A stretch of DNA of 64,000 nt from Margaritifera margaritifera. Taxonomy: Eukaryota; Mollusca; Bivalvia; Unionida; Margaritiferidae. The position numbers were made by a program, and so were the translations under genes. Position 1 is the first letter of the stretch; the number at the start of each line of letters is the position of its first letter. The notes beneath the pieces were generated by a model, which was not told the origin of the DNA, did no database searches, and saw only the letters and a list, made by a program, of their open reading frames with translations. The stretch spans positions 3,262,001 to 3,326,000 of the forward strand of contig JAQPZY010001621.1 in NCBI GenBank assembly GCA_029931535.1. Reading direction: 5' to 3'. Below, piece by piece: positions 19,526 to 28,712 of the stretch.

Positions 19526-20470
19526 ATGACTTCCTTTCAACCTCATCCTTCGGCTAAATTGATTCGTGCCTTGTATGGCATCAGTCGTGAAAAAAATGCA
19601 CAAGTCCGTGCTCATTTGTTAGAAGCGAGTCTGAAAGAAGTGTTACGATGGTTTACTTTGACAGCACGTCAATTACTACAAGGCATCATTCACATCCCTC
19701 ATCAAACTCAACGTTTTTTTCAAAAACATAAATCGGTATTGTCACAACTGGCTGATCCTAGAATCGATTCACGGACTAAAAAACAAATCATTTTAACTCC
19801 TGGTGGAAGTGGTTCTTTAGGAGGAGTCATGATTCGTTCCCTTTTGAAATGGGATCCTAATGATACCAAAGCCAAAAAACCCAAATCACCTAAAAAGAAG
19901 AAGAAAAAAAGTCCAAAGAAGAAAAAAACCAGCCCTAAGAAAAAGAAAAGTCGTGCCCAGAAGAAGAAGAAAACCACACCTACCACTACCACCCGACGTA
20001 AAAGAGGTACTGCAGCCAGGACGCAAACGTTCACCCGCAAAACACCACCACCCTTACTACCATCATCATCATCATCATCATCACAGTCCCCCATGATGAT
20101 GGCAAGATCTCCTTTGGCGTCCACCTCTTCCTCTTTGTCTTCTTCACCCCCCTCTTTTACCATGATGCCTGTCAAACCAGACTTAAGATCCGTGTTTCCT
20201 AATTTGATGCAAAAATGGAAACCAATTTCGAAAGTCACCCCGTCGGGACCGTCGACTTCAGCTGATTTAGCCATGGCAGCAGCCACCCACAAAGTACCAT
20301 CCCCTAAAACCAAAGTCCAAGAAAGAACTGGCATCTTACAAAGTTTAGTGGATTTATCCAAAGAAGAATTGAGACGATTTAGTCCCTTGAAAACACCTCA
20401 ACGTCAAGTCAGACCTGTCGTGAAGTTGGTACGTCGTACAGACAATCAGTGGAGACGTGTTCCAGTATAA
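19526..20470 (+). CDS. Basic core-type protein with SPKK repeats
   Basis: A 314-residue protein. Residues about 25-108 form a helical module shared with the next gene: LLEASLKEVL...LLQGIIHIP...KHKSVLSQL...KKQIIL, then a Gly-rich GGSGSLGGVM. Residues 115-150 are extremely Lys-rich, with three S-P-K-K motifs (121, 129, 136), a known minor-groove DNA-binding pattern of histone H1 tails and protamine-like proteins. A Ser/Pro-rich linker and a basic C-terminus follow. The natural reading is a DNA-condensing virion core protein comparable in role to adenovirus pVII or pV. The role is inferred from composition and position between the packaging ATPase and the capsid genes. Confidence 0.7.
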   Translation: MTSFQPHPSAKLIRALYGISREKNAQVRAHLLEASLKEVLRWFTLTARQLLQGIIHIPHQTQRFFQKHKSVLSQLADPRIDSRTKKQIILTPGGSGSLGGVMIRSLLKWDPNDTKAKKPKSPKKKKKKSPKKKKTSPKKKKSRAQKKKKTTPTTTTRRKRGTAARTQTFTRKTPPPLLPSSSSSSSQSPMMMARSPLASTSSSLSSSPPSFTMMPVKPDLRSVFPNLMQKWKPISKVTPSGPSTSADLAMAAATHKVPSPKTKVQERTGILQSLVDLSKEELRRFSPLKTPQRQVRPVVKLVRRTDNQWRRVPV

Positions 20471-20473
20471 AAT
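20466..20473 (+). promoter_or_regulatory. TATA box of the second core-type gene
   Basis: TATAAAAT overlaps the stop codon of the preceding gene. A TTCAGACT initiator-like word lies at +34 (A at 20500), with ATG at 20527. Confidence 0.7.
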
Positions 20474-20526
20474 AGAAGGGTACCCTGCTAAAAGACTTCA
20501 GACTTGTTTTCTACCGACTAAAAAAG

Positions 20527-20952
20527 ATGGCTCCCAAACGTGTACACCACCACCACCACCAAAAAAAGAAGAAAACCACCAAAAAAGGACGACTTCCCCC
20601 TCGTCTGGCTAAACATTGGGATGTCTTGTCTGTCTTGACCAAATCCAATTCTCCCATGCGAAAACAACTCATTCAAACAGCTCCTAAAGAAATCATCGAT
20701 ACCGTGTGTGAATGTTGTTTGAACGTGTTGAAAGGAACGGTACCTTTGTCTAAGATACAGAAACAAAAATTAGGGAAACATCGGAACGTTCTTCGTCAAA
20801 TGGTCAAAAAGAAAATACCTCTTCAACAAAAGAAAAAAATGTTGGTACAACGAGGAGGATTTCTACCTATGTTGATAGGACCGTTGTTAAAAATAGCCGC
20901 TCCTTTGTTAGGAACGATTGCTGGACCACTTTTAGGAGGAGTCATGCGATAA
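20527..20952 (+). CDS. Small basic virion protein with hydrophobic Gly/Leu C-terminus
   Basis: A 141-residue protein. It begins with a His/Lys-rich leader (VHHHHHQKKKKTTKK). Residues 45-110 carry the module also found in the preceding gene: QLIQTAPKEIID...NVLKGTVPL...KHRNVLRQM...KKKMLVQRGG. Residues 110-140 are a hydrophobic Gly/Pro/Leu segment (FLPMLIGPLLKIAAPLLGT). This protein type is widespread in Polintons and recalls adenovirus small basic core and membrane-active peptides. The exact counterpart is not certain. The duplication relationship with 19526-20470 is seen directly in the aligned motifs. Confidence 0.75.
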   Translation: MAPKRVHHHHHQKKKKTTKKGRLPPRLAKHWDVLSVLTKSNSPMRKQLIQTAPKEIIDTVCECCLNVLKGTVPLSKIQKQKLGKHRNVLRQMVKKKIPLQQKKKMLVQRGGFLPMLIGPLLKIAAPLLGTIAGPLLGGVMR

Positions 20953-21019
20953 AAAAAAGAAGATAAAAAGGACCACCCTTCTCTGAAATGACCACACCTT
21001 TTTGGTACCTTTGAATGAA

Positions 21020-21619
21020 ATGGAAGGACGAAAACTGACTTTAGTACCTTACAAACGATGGATGGAATTTCATCGTTGGAACGAACAACGGATACCTCAT
21101 TTACCACCCAATCCTAATCTTAACGAAATGTCTCAGTTACAACAAGAAATACAATCCCTGATGGAACGAAACAATGTGTCCGAAACAGAAAAATCCCAAC
21201 GGTACGGTCAACTTTTACAACGTCTACAACTCTTTCGTCAAAAAGCGGTCGACGAAACAGCTTCACCCACTCTGAGAGATTTTAAGGCTCTGATGAAAAG
21301 CGAACCTAAAGTCACCACTAAAACAGACGCCGGTACAGGGATGACCGTCAAAGAAGAAGAAGAAGAAGAAGAGTTTTTACTAACTCCACCTCTTAAAAAA
21401 TTAAAAAAGTTAGCCACACCGGATTGGATAAAAAAGAAGATGCCTACCCCTTTACCCTCAGAAAAGAAAAAGGAAGAAGTGAAGAAAGAAGTCAAAACAG
21501 AACCGATGACCCCTGTTCAAACTCCCTTTACCCCAGTAGCACGTCGGACACGTAAACAACAATCCAAAAAGATACCTCACGAAGAAAAGAGTATTGGAAC
21601 TTGGATAACTTATTCTTGA
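21020..21619 (+). CDS. Conserved Polinton protein of unknown function
   Basis: A 199-residue frame from ATG 21020. An ATG at 20988 is out of frame by one base across a run of five T at 20999-21003, so the original start may have been there and been lost by a one-base slip. The protein opens with KLTLVPYKRW, then has a predicted coiled coil (EMSQLQQEIQSLMERN... SQRYGQLLQRLQLF), an acidic run and a Lys/Pro-rich tail ending in WITYS. This arrangement recurs among Polinton small proteins, but no biochemical role is known to me. Confidence 0.65.
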   Translation: MEGRKLTLVPYKRWMEFHRWNEQRIPHLPPNPNLNEMSQLQQEIQSLMERNNVSETEKSQRYGQLLQRLQLFRQKAVDETASPTLRDFKALMKSEPKVTTKTDAGTGMTVKEEEEEEEFLLTPPLKKLKKLATPDWIKKKMPTPLPSEKKKEEVKKEVKTEPMTPVQTPFTPVARRTRKQQSKKIPHEEKSIGTWITYS

Positions 21620-21638
21620 GGAAATCATCATCATCATC

Positions 21639-22769
21639 ATGGAGAAACTGTTAGCCACAATTTATTACAATCCTGGCCATGCTGCTGGTTACGGAGGAGT
21701 TCAAAAATTATATCGAGCTGCTAAAAGTCAATTGAAAAGTGTACGTTTACCCGAAGTACGACGATGGTTACAAGAACAATCGACGTACACGTTACACAAA
21801 CCCATTCGACGTAAATTTTCTAGAAGTACTACTCAAGTGGAAGGGATCGATCATCAATGGCAAGCCGATTTAGCCGATGTCTCTCGTTTAGCCACTTACA
21901 ATCGTGGTCACAAATATTTGTTTTGTGTCATCGATGTGTTTTCCAAATTTGCTTGGGTCGTGCCTTTGACTTCTAAAAGCAGTACCGAATTGGTACGAGC
22001 CTTAAAATTGGTCTTGAAACAAAGTGGACGCCAACCTTTACGATGGCAAACTGACAAAGGCACCGAATTTCTAAACCAAGCTTTTCAAAAAGAATTGAAA
22101 CAAAGACACATTCATTTTTTTACTACCGAAAATCCTGAAACCAAAGCCAGTATCGTGGAACGTTTTCAAAGAACTTTGAAAGAACGCATGTGGAAATATT
22201 TTACACATCAACATACTCTCAAGTACATCGACGTGTTATCTCGTTTGGTCAAAGCGTACAATCAATCGTACCATCGTAGTATTGGATGTACCCCCGAAGA
22301 GGTCAGCCCTGAAAACGAAGTGACAGTGTTTGATAAATTATTTGGTTCACCACCCCAGAAGAAAAAAAAAAGAAAAAAGAAAACACCTTTGTTGAAGTTA
22401 TTAAAGACGGGAGATTGGGTTCGTATCGGAAAAACCAAACGTACTTTTGACAAAGGTTATTTACCTAACTGGACTACCGAATTGTTTCGTGTCACTACCC
22501 CCGTCCGTGGACGTGATCCTCCCGTCTATAAATTGGAAGACATGCACGGTGAAGTACTCAAAGGAACATTTTACTTGCCTGAGTTACAACGAGTGACTAA
22601 AAAAGAAGACACCTTGTACGACATCGAAAGCATTCTCGAACAAAGAGCACGGAAAGTAGGTAAACGTCGAGTAGAAGAAGTCAAAGTACGTTGGAAAGGA
22701 TATCCTCCTAGTTTTGATTCTTGGATTGCAGCTTCTCAAGTCGTCGACTATAAAAAGAAAAAGAAGTAA
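21639..22769 (+). CDS. Retroviral-type DDE integrase with C-terminal chromodomain
   Basis: A 376-residue protein. The catalytic residues are visible as Asp77 (WQADLADV), Asp139 (QTDKGTEF) and Glu174 (SIVERFQRTLK), with 34 residues between the last two. The segment WKYFTHQHTLKYIDVLSRLV and the C-terminal strand region DWVRIGKTKRTFDKGY are typical of Polinton integrases. Residues about 326-370 (YDIESILEQR...VRWKGYPPSFDSW) form a chromodomain, which could guide insertion to modified histones. The enzyme would join the element's AGT-type ends to target DNA and make the 6-bp duplication seen here. The frame is complete, with all catalytic residues present. Confidence 0.95.
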   Translation: MEKLLATIYYNPGHAAGYGGVQKLYRAAKSQLKSVRLPEVRRWLQEQSTYTLHKPIRRKFSRSTTQVEGIDHQWQADLADVSRLATYNRGHKYLFCVIDVFSKFAWVVPLTSKSSTELVRALKLVLKQSGRQPLRWQTDKGTEFLNQAFQKELKQRHIHFFTTENPETKASIVERFQRTLKERMWKYFTHQHTLKYIDVLSRLVKAYNQSYHRSIGCTPEEVSPENEVTVFDKLFGSPPQKKKKRKKKTPLLKLLKTGDWVRIGKTKRTFDKGYLPNWTTELFRVTTPVRGRDPPVYKLEDMHGEVLKGTFYLPELQRVTKKEDTLYDIESILEQRARKVGKRRVEEVKVRWKGYPPSFDSWIAASQVVDYKKKKK

Positions 22770-22778
22770 ACTCACAAC

Positions 22779-23234
22779 ATGCCATTCAACACAGTAGCTA
22801 CCGAGACGACGACTTCAACGACTCCTTCACAGAGTTCTTCTCTTCAAGAATTACAAAAACAACCACTTTGGGTGTGGTGCGGAGAACGTGTGCCTAAAAA
22901 TCAAATCGTCTTTTTCTGCCAAATCTTTGTAGTGTATTGTGTCATCGGAGCAGCTATTGCTAATTTGAGTTTACAACAAGGAGACAAACAATTGTGGACT
23001 ATTTTACTCAGCAGTTGCATCGGTTATCTTTTACCCAGTCCCTCTTTGAAATTTACGACGACAGACAACAGCAGCCATAGCAACAACCACGCTAGTTCGA
23101 ACAACGCCAGTTCACCTTCTTCTTCGTCCAGTCACCACCACAATACCAATTCTCTTTTGGAACCTTTTGAACATCATTCTTCTTCTGTCCACTTGAGTGA
23201 CACCTCGGACACCAGAACCACTTTGGAACTATGA
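22779..23234 (+). CDS. Small membrane protein conserved in Polintons
   Basis: A 151-residue protein. A conserved entry motif, VWCGERVPKNQIVFFCQ (32-48), leads into a first membrane span (about 43-64). A second hydrophobic stretch around 72-88 contains LLSSCIGYLLPSPSLK. The C-terminal 60 residues are Ser/His/Asn-rich. I recognise this two-helix arrangement as a recurrent Polinton protein of unknown role, possibly in a virion or host membrane. Its TGA stop overlaps the penton ATG (ATGA), which suggests co-expression. Confidence 0.75.
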   Translation: MPFNTVATETTTSTTPSQSSSLQELQKQPLWVWCGERVPKNQIVFFCQIFVVYCVIGAAIANLSLQQGDKQLWTILLSSCIGYLLPSPSLKFTTTDNSSHSNNHASSNNASSPSSSSSHHHNTNSLLEPFEHHSSSVHLSDTSDTRTTLEL

Positions 23235-24187
23235 ATGACCAATTTTATTTAACGTTACCTAGTGACAGTTCCATGGATGTGTTTCCCAACAACAAATTAT
23301 GTTGTTTCACGGCCAAATTACCTCAGGCCTTCCAATTGGATCACGACGCTCATTGTGAAGTGGCTTTGGTAGAAATCATTCATCCTACGCAAATCAAGAA
23401 TGTGTCTGGAAATCAAACCATTTTTGACGTAGCAATCTATAACGAAAAAGTGCAAAAAGAGTTGGACGCTCATGATCCTGAAATTGGGAAAAAAATGAGT
23501 TCAAAAACTGACAATACTCCCTACTCGACCTATCGCATGAGAATTCCTGAAGGGTATTATTTTAGTGCTCAACATTTGGTGGAGACGATTGCGGCCGTCT
23601 TCGAAGCCCAATTTGGCAAAGCCTTGGAAAAAAACCAAAAATGGGTAGAGATCAAATACCATCCTGTGGCACGCCGTATCTGGATACAATTTTTGAAAGG
23701 GCATGAGGGAAAGCCATTCGAAGACAAACACTTACCCGCGCACGAAAGAAAATTCATGACCATCGGTTTTTCTGCTGGGTTGTTTGAAATTTTGGGTGGA
23801 AATAAAAAGTATCATGGTGAACGAACAATCCACACCAACACAGATTTCGGAGAGGCTTTTCGCACCCATATCGAATTGAACGTTGGACTGAATTTAATGT
23901 TTGTGTACTCCGATGTGGTGGAGTACAACGTGGTGGGCCACACAGCTGCTCCCTTACTGAGAGTCATTCCTTTCAAAGTGGATACTGCTGCTGGTGCGTA
24001 CGAAGAAGGTGGAAACACGTTTCACGTTCACCGTGAATTTGTACATCCTCATTATCTTCCAGTCAGTAAATCGTATTTTGACAGTGTCAACATTAGTATA
24101 AAAGGAGATTTGGGACAAGATGTGCCATTCATTGACAAAGGAAAAGTCACGGTGAAACTGCATTTTCGAAAAAAACAAGTTCTCTAA
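23231..24187 (+). CDS. Minor capsid protein (penton, single jelly roll)
   Basis: A 318-residue protein. The N-terminus (FYLTLPSDSSMDVFPNNK), the following EVALVEIIHPTQIKNVSG, the IPEGYYFSAQHLVETI segment and the C-terminal HYLPVSKSYFDSVNISIKGD with a final KLHFRKK match the Polinton penton family. It forms the five-fold vertices of the icosahedral particle alongside the major capsid protein. The start overlaps the previous stop by four bases. The frame is complete and of normal length. Confidence 0.9.
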   Translation: MNDQFYLTLPSDSSMDVFPNNKLCCFTAKLPQAFQLDHDAHCEVALVEIIHPTQIKNVSGNQTIFDVAIYNEKVQKELDAHDPEIGKKMSSKTDNTPYSTYRMRIPEGYYFSAQHLVETIAAVFEAQFGKALEKNQKWVEIKYHPVARRIWIQFLKGHEGKPFEDKHLPAHERKFMTIGFSAGLFEILGGNKKYHGERTIHTNTDFGEAFRTHIELNVGLNLMFVYSDVVEYNVVGHTAAPLLRVIPFKVDTAAGAYEEGGNTFHVHREFVHPHYLPVSKSYFDSVNISIKGDLGQDVPFIDKGKVTVKLHFRKKQVL

Positions 24188-24217
24188 CGAATTGTAACTA
24201 ACCTCCCAAACAAAAAA

Positions 24218-24664
24218 ATGTATCCAGTGTACCAAGGAGTGACTCGACAACGAGGACATGGTTTAGGAGATATGTTAAAATCAGCATTTCGGACGGTAGC
24301 TCCTATTTTGAAACCGATGGTGACTCGAGGATTTCATGCCTTAAAAGATGCTGCTTTGACACAAGGAAAAGAATTTTTGCAAAATGTCCTCATCGACAAA
24401 CAAAATCCAAAAGAAGCCTTTATGAGAGCAGGCAAAAATGTGTTGATGACTACTGGTAAAGATCTTTTAGGCCTCCAAGAAAATCCTATAAATACGCTTC
24501 ACGCTTCAGACCCTGGCATTACTTCACAGCAGCAAGGACAAGGTAGAAAGAGACGACAACAACGTCTAAATCCTTTCAAAGTTCATAAAAAAACACACGG
24601 CAGTTCCAAAAAGAATAAGAAAAGAAGAAGAACCGTCAGAGAATTAGACGTGTTTGATTATTAA
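24218..24664 (+). CDS. pVI-like basic minor virion protein
   Basis: A 148-residue protein preceded by an A-run directly at the ATG. The N-terminus YQGVTRQRGHGLGDMLKSAF, followed by a Pro-Ile-Leu-Lys helix and an amphipathic region, and a strongly basic C-terminus (KKNKKRRR) fit the small protein commonly encoded between penton and major capsid genes in Polintons. It is comparable to adenovirus pVI or pX (cementing, membrane-active). The exact equivalence is inference. Confidence 0.7.
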   Translation: MYPVYQGVTRQRGHGLGDMLKSAFRTVAPILKPMVTRGFHALKDAALTQGKEFLQNVLIDKQNPKEAFMRAGKNVLMTTGKDLLGLQENPINTLHASDPGITSQQQGQGRKRRQQRLNPFKVHKKTHGSSKKNKKRRRTVRELDVFDY

Positions 24665-24680
24665 CTGTGAAAAAAAAAAA

Positions 24681-26033
24681 ATGATGCACCGAGATTCTTG
24701 CGAATGTACCAAGTCAGAACTGGATATGTTTTCTATGCCTCCCACCATGATGACGATGCAAGAATCCCAATGGGTGGAATTTCATCCTGTATCGTCTTTG
24801 ACGGAATCAGCTCCTATCGAATTTGAAATCAAAGGACAAACCGAAGATTACATCGATCTGAATAACAGTTACTTGTACCTGAAACTTCAAGTACAAAAAA
24901 ATGACAACACCCTTCCTGGGGAAGCTGCACGAGTGGCACCCGTCAATAATTTCATGCATTCTTTGTTCAGCGGAGTAGATTTGTACTTGAATAACAAACT
25001 GGTCAGCAGCAGTTTGGATACTTACCCTTACCGTGCTTATTTGGAAAATCTCTTGACGTATGGAAAAGAAGCCAAGAACACTCATCTGGATGCTTCGGTG
25101 GTCTGGAAACCTGACACCTCGGAAAAGTTCAACGACACAGAGCTGTCAGTACCGGCGAAGACTTCTGCTAATGATGGTGATCCTATAATTCCAGCAGTCC
25201 CTCACAATGTGGGATTCAACGACCGTCGAAAGAAAATCAGACGAAGTTTAGAACTGATGGATCGTTTGCATTTGGACATGTGGTTGCAAGACAAGTATTT
25301 GTTGAACGGAGTAGATGTACGCCTGAGACTGAATCGCAGTAGTGCCGCCTTCCATTTGATGGCTCATGCTAACGAGTGGAAAACCAAAATCCAAGAAGCC
25401 AAACTTTACGTGCGACGTGTAGAAGTCTTACCAAAAGTAGCCAATGACATCAGTCAATCCTTGAGCAGAACCACTGCTAAGTATCCTGTGCGACGAGTGG
25501 AAGTGAAAACCTTTACCATAGCCGCTGGACTCCGATCCAAAGTCGAAGATCACATCTTCCAAGGACAGCTCCCCAAACGTTTGCTGATTGGCATCGTCAG
25601 TAATGCAGCCCTCAACGGAGTCCACGATCAGAATCCGTTCGAGTTTAAACACTACAACGTCTCCAAGATAGAAGTCAGTCGAGATGGCAAGACCTTGTGT
25701 ACCAGACCTTTTGAACCTAACTTTAGCGACGGCCATAAAAATTACTTGCGATCTTACCTGAGCCTGTTTGAAGCCACAGGCCAGTTAGGGCGCGACACCA
25801 GCCACGGCATTTCGTACGAGGATTATGCAGGAGGGTATGCTTTGTGGGGATTTGATTTCACTCCGGACCAAGGCAGCGATGAAGGACATTTTCACCCTAT
25901 AAAATCAGGCCCACTTCGTGTGGAACTTCAGTTTGCAGATCCTCTACCCGACACAGTGAACGTCGTCTTGTATGCAGAATTTGATAATACTCTAGAAATC
26001 AACAGTTTGAGAGAAGTGATTCTAGACTATTAG
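24681..26033 (+). CDS. Major capsid protein (double jelly roll)
   Basis: A 450-residue protein. I choose ATG 24681, just after an A-run and beyond the preceding stop, rather than the ATG at 24654 inside the previous gene. The N-terminal CTKSELDMFSMPPTMMTM, the PIEFEIKG...DYIDLNNSYLYLKL block, the APVNNFMHSLFSGVDLYLN block and the YPYRAYLENLLTYG block are characteristic of Polinton double-jelly-roll capsid proteins. The C-terminal half continues with GHKNYLRSYLSLFEATGQLG and PLRVELQFADPLPDTVNVVL. The frame is full length and unbroken, indicating that this copy could still encode capsomers. Confidence 0.95.
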   Translation: MMHRDSCECTKSELDMFSMPPTMMTMQESQWVEFHPVSSLTESAPIEFEIKGQTEDYIDLNNSYLYLKLQVQKNDNTLPGEAARVAPVNNFMHSLFSGVDLYLNNKLVSSSLDTYPYRAYLENLLTYGKEAKNTHLDASVVWKPDTSEKFNDTELSVPAKTSANDGDPIIPAVPHNVGFNDRRKKIRRSLELMDRLHLDMWLQDKYLLNGVDVRLRLNRSSAAFHLMAHANEWKTKIQEAKLYVRRVEVLPKVANDISQSLSRTTAKYPVRRVEVKTFTIAAGLRSKVEDHIFQGQLPKRLLIGIVSNAALNGVHDQNPFEFKHYNVSKIEVSRDGKTLCTRPFEPNFSDGHKNYLRSYLSLFEATGQLGRDTSHGISYEDYAGGYALWGFDFTPDQGSDEGHFHPIKSGPLRVELQFADPLPDTVNVVLYAEFDNTLEINSLREVILDY

Positions 26034-26048
26034 AAGAAGAAAAAAAAG

Positions 26049-26201
26049 ATGCAACACGTAGAAGAAGAACCTATGGAAATAGATGAGGAATTTTGTGAGA
26101 AGTCACAAACTACCACAAATGATGATGATGACGAAGTCATTCATTCAGAACCTAAAACCGAGTTTACTGGATTTATTTCTCGATGGCCAGAACACGAGTG
26201 A
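26049..26201 (+). pseudogene. Short acidic open frame before the protease remnant
   Basis: ATG 26049 (after an A-run) encodes 50 residues, MQHVEEEPMEIDEEF, then Thr/Asp-rich sequence and FTGFISRWPEHE, stopping at TGA 26199-26201. It overlaps the start of the protease Cys half in another frame and probably represents the 5' end of the protease locus, left after an internal deletion. Confidence 0.45.
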
Positions 26202-26479
26202 GACTACAAGGATCAGATTCTATGGTGTGTGGACAATATTGTGTTCATTATCTTCATAAACGCAGTCTTGGATATTCCTTAGAACATTTACTGACTTATT
26301 TTGATAGTGACTATGTTCGAAATGATGCTAAAGTACAACAATGGTTTTGTCAACGTTATGGTTATCTCTTGTCTTTAGCTCACCATCGTAGTGTACATCA
26401 AAATGATGTAGATGTAGAAAGTTTCACATTTACTTTACCTTCGCAACGTTGTCAACCTTGTAAATATGTTCCTGTTTGA
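26183..26479 (+). pseudogene. Adenain-like (Ulp1-type) maturation protease, C-terminal half
   Basis: A 98-residue frame. RLQGSDSMVCGQYCVHYLHK holds the oxyanion Gln9 and nucleophile Cys16 of the C48/adenain family. A helical C-terminal part follows (GYSLEHLLTYF, RNDAKVQQWF), then a Lys/Cys tail. The part that should carry the catalytic His and Asp (about 100 residues upstream) is missing. The enzyme normally cleaves capsid and core precursors during virion maturation. As encoded here it cannot be active. Confidence 0.75.
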
Positions 26480-26529
26480 AAATTTCTGGTTGAATGGTTA
26501 GTATTTTTATGCTAGAAAAGTTATTGTTG

Positions 26530-26535
26530 AATAAA
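26530..26535 (+). terminator. AATAAA polyadenylation signal after the capsid/protease block
   Basis: AATAAA about 50 bases after the protease remnant stop, followed by a T/G-rich stretch. Confidence 0.55.
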
Positions 26536-26836
26536 CAATTTTGTTGATTGTTGAAAAAAAATATGGTGTTGTGTGGTTTTTTATTGAATTTGAAATAATA
26601 ATGATTATGTTCTATCTCTCTCTTTCTATCGATCTGAAGTCACCCCCCTCTATCTATTATCTCACTGTCGATCTGAACCCTATTTTTAGGTCAGCGCAAT
26701 GGATGGTGTGGTGTATGTATTGGATAAAAAAAAAAAAAAAATTAAAATAAGAAATGGGTGTGTGGAGTAGTGGAGTATGTTTGTAAAGAGTGTGTTTGTG
26801 TTTTTTGTTTTTTTTTTTAAAATAAAAAATAAAAAA
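26536..26836. other. Spacer between the last gene and the right TIR
   Basis: T/G- and A-homopolymer-rich, with no gene. Words such as ggtgttgtgtggttt recall TIR sequence, so part may be scrambled TIR material. Confidence 0.4.
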
Positions 26837-26837
26837 A

Positions 26838-26971
26838 GGATTTGTAAAAAAAGGAAGTGGATTCGAGATGATAATGGACATTTTATTAAGTTGGAGTTTA
26901 TCAATGAGAGTCCAGAAGAAAGTTATGAGAGAATTGTAGACAAGAATCTTCCTGAAGTGTCAGAACAATAA
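26838..26971 (+). pseudogene. C-terminal fragment of the nuclease gene captured in the right TIR
   Basis: Encodes the last 43 or so residues of the nuclease (CKKRKW...GHFIKLEFINESPEESYERI) with one or two changes, ending in TAA at the position equivalent to 14835. It lacks a start and the catalytic part, showing that the TIR boundary cuts through this gene. Confidence 0.9.
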
Positions 26972-27229
26972 GAGAATGAAAAGGTATATATATGGAAGTG
27001 TATTGAACTGTATTGGACTTATATGAAATTGTTTTATTACCACGAGTAACATAATGTATATACATTGAATAAAATATAATTATTATTATTGATGTATATA
27101 TCTGAATGGTGTTGTGTGGTTTGTTTTTTACCCACCAAACAAAAAAAAAAACACTTTCCCTCTCTTTCTATCGATCTAAAATTGGGAGGAAAGAAATAGA
27201 CTACAGCACCAACAGCAGCAGCAGCAAAG

Positions 27230-27260
<31 letters not shown>

Positions 27261-28712
27261 CTTTTGCAGTCCATCAAATAAAATTTTTTTTAAAAAAAAA
27301 TGGATTGTATATTTGTGGTGTGTGTTTTGATATAAAAAATTTAAAAAGTAAAAAAAAATGGTTGTGTGTTTTTGATTTGTTTTTTAAAAAATTTCCCTTC
27401 CCAAAAAAAAAAAAAATTGTAGATAGTGTGTTTGTGTGTTTGATTTGTTTTTTAAAAAATTTCCCCTTCCCAAAAAAAATGTAGATAGTGTGTTTGTGTG
27501 TTTTGATATAAACAAAATTTAAAAAATCAAAAAAAAATTTCCATTTTTTTTTTTTCAGGATTATTTTAAGTCTCCGCTAACGTCCGGTACAATTTCGGAA
27601 GTTTAGTGTTACTTTTAGTCTAGACCATTATAATCTAATGTTCTGTGCACAACCCCATCGTATAATTTGTGATCAATGGAAAGTGTATCAGCCTTAAGTC
27701 AAAATACATCACAGAACGTTTGGATGTATTATTTTGTGAGAATTTTACATCAACGTTTTCAAAAGAAGGATTTTAGTAGACTATGTCTCCAATTCAATCT
27801 TGTGATATTTTACCGAAAAAAGAGGATTTTTTTCCTATCGATGTGATTTTTTAAAAATGGAATGTGTGATTTTGAAATTTCTTAACGAAAATATACCATA
27901 AAAAAAGGTAAGTGTCGTGATTTTTTTAAAAGTAGGAATAAAATATTCTCTCTCTCTCTCTCTCCGTCGTAATGTCAATTCTCTCTGTTTCACAAACACA
28001 CACACTAAGTTTCTTATACAATGATTTCGATTGAAATGATCATGGTATCTGTTCCCGTTTTAAGATGCCTCTCCACAAATGTTGGCAGTAGTCACAATGA
28101 TTATGTGAAATGTGACGTTAGTTTTGTAATTTTTTCAAAAACTTGCAACCTTTAAAAATTGTACAACGATTTTTCTTCCATAGGTCAATCGTTGGCTCAT
28201 ATAAAATCTTGAGTTTAGTTGTTCTTGTGCATGTCAGGTATCTTAGCTTTGTTCCTATTTTGGCACTGCAATGTGTCACGAAAAAATTCTAGATCTACCG
28301 TTTTCAGAAGGAAACCAAAAAAAAAACAAAAAGAAAAACAAACAAACAAACAAAACAAACAAGCACATAGCTTTACGGTGTAAGAATGACTCGAGTATGA
28401 CCCATCCAATTCTGCACTCTATAACCCGTCCTATTCTACACTCTCATTCTTGAGCCCAAACATGCGTTCATGAAAACTGTAACAATGTATTTTCAGTCAG
28501 TCCATTTCAGACTGTCGATAAAACAAGACGTGTTTTTACTGTTCTACCGTCTTCGGTTTTGGGAAATGTTGTAACATTGTTTGTAGCCGCAAGGCGTGTG
28601 CAGAAAAACATAACATATCTTAAATATTTGGGAGGCATACAACAAATGCTACTGCAGTCATTCGACAAGAAATATAACATTGCTTTTTAAAACCGATTCA
28701 GGCTGGGACTGG

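Noticed and set aside
19720..20361. 213-codon minus-strand open frame
   Set aside because: Shadow of the Lys/Ser-rich core gene on the plus strand; its Phe/Asp runs mirror AAA/ATC codons.
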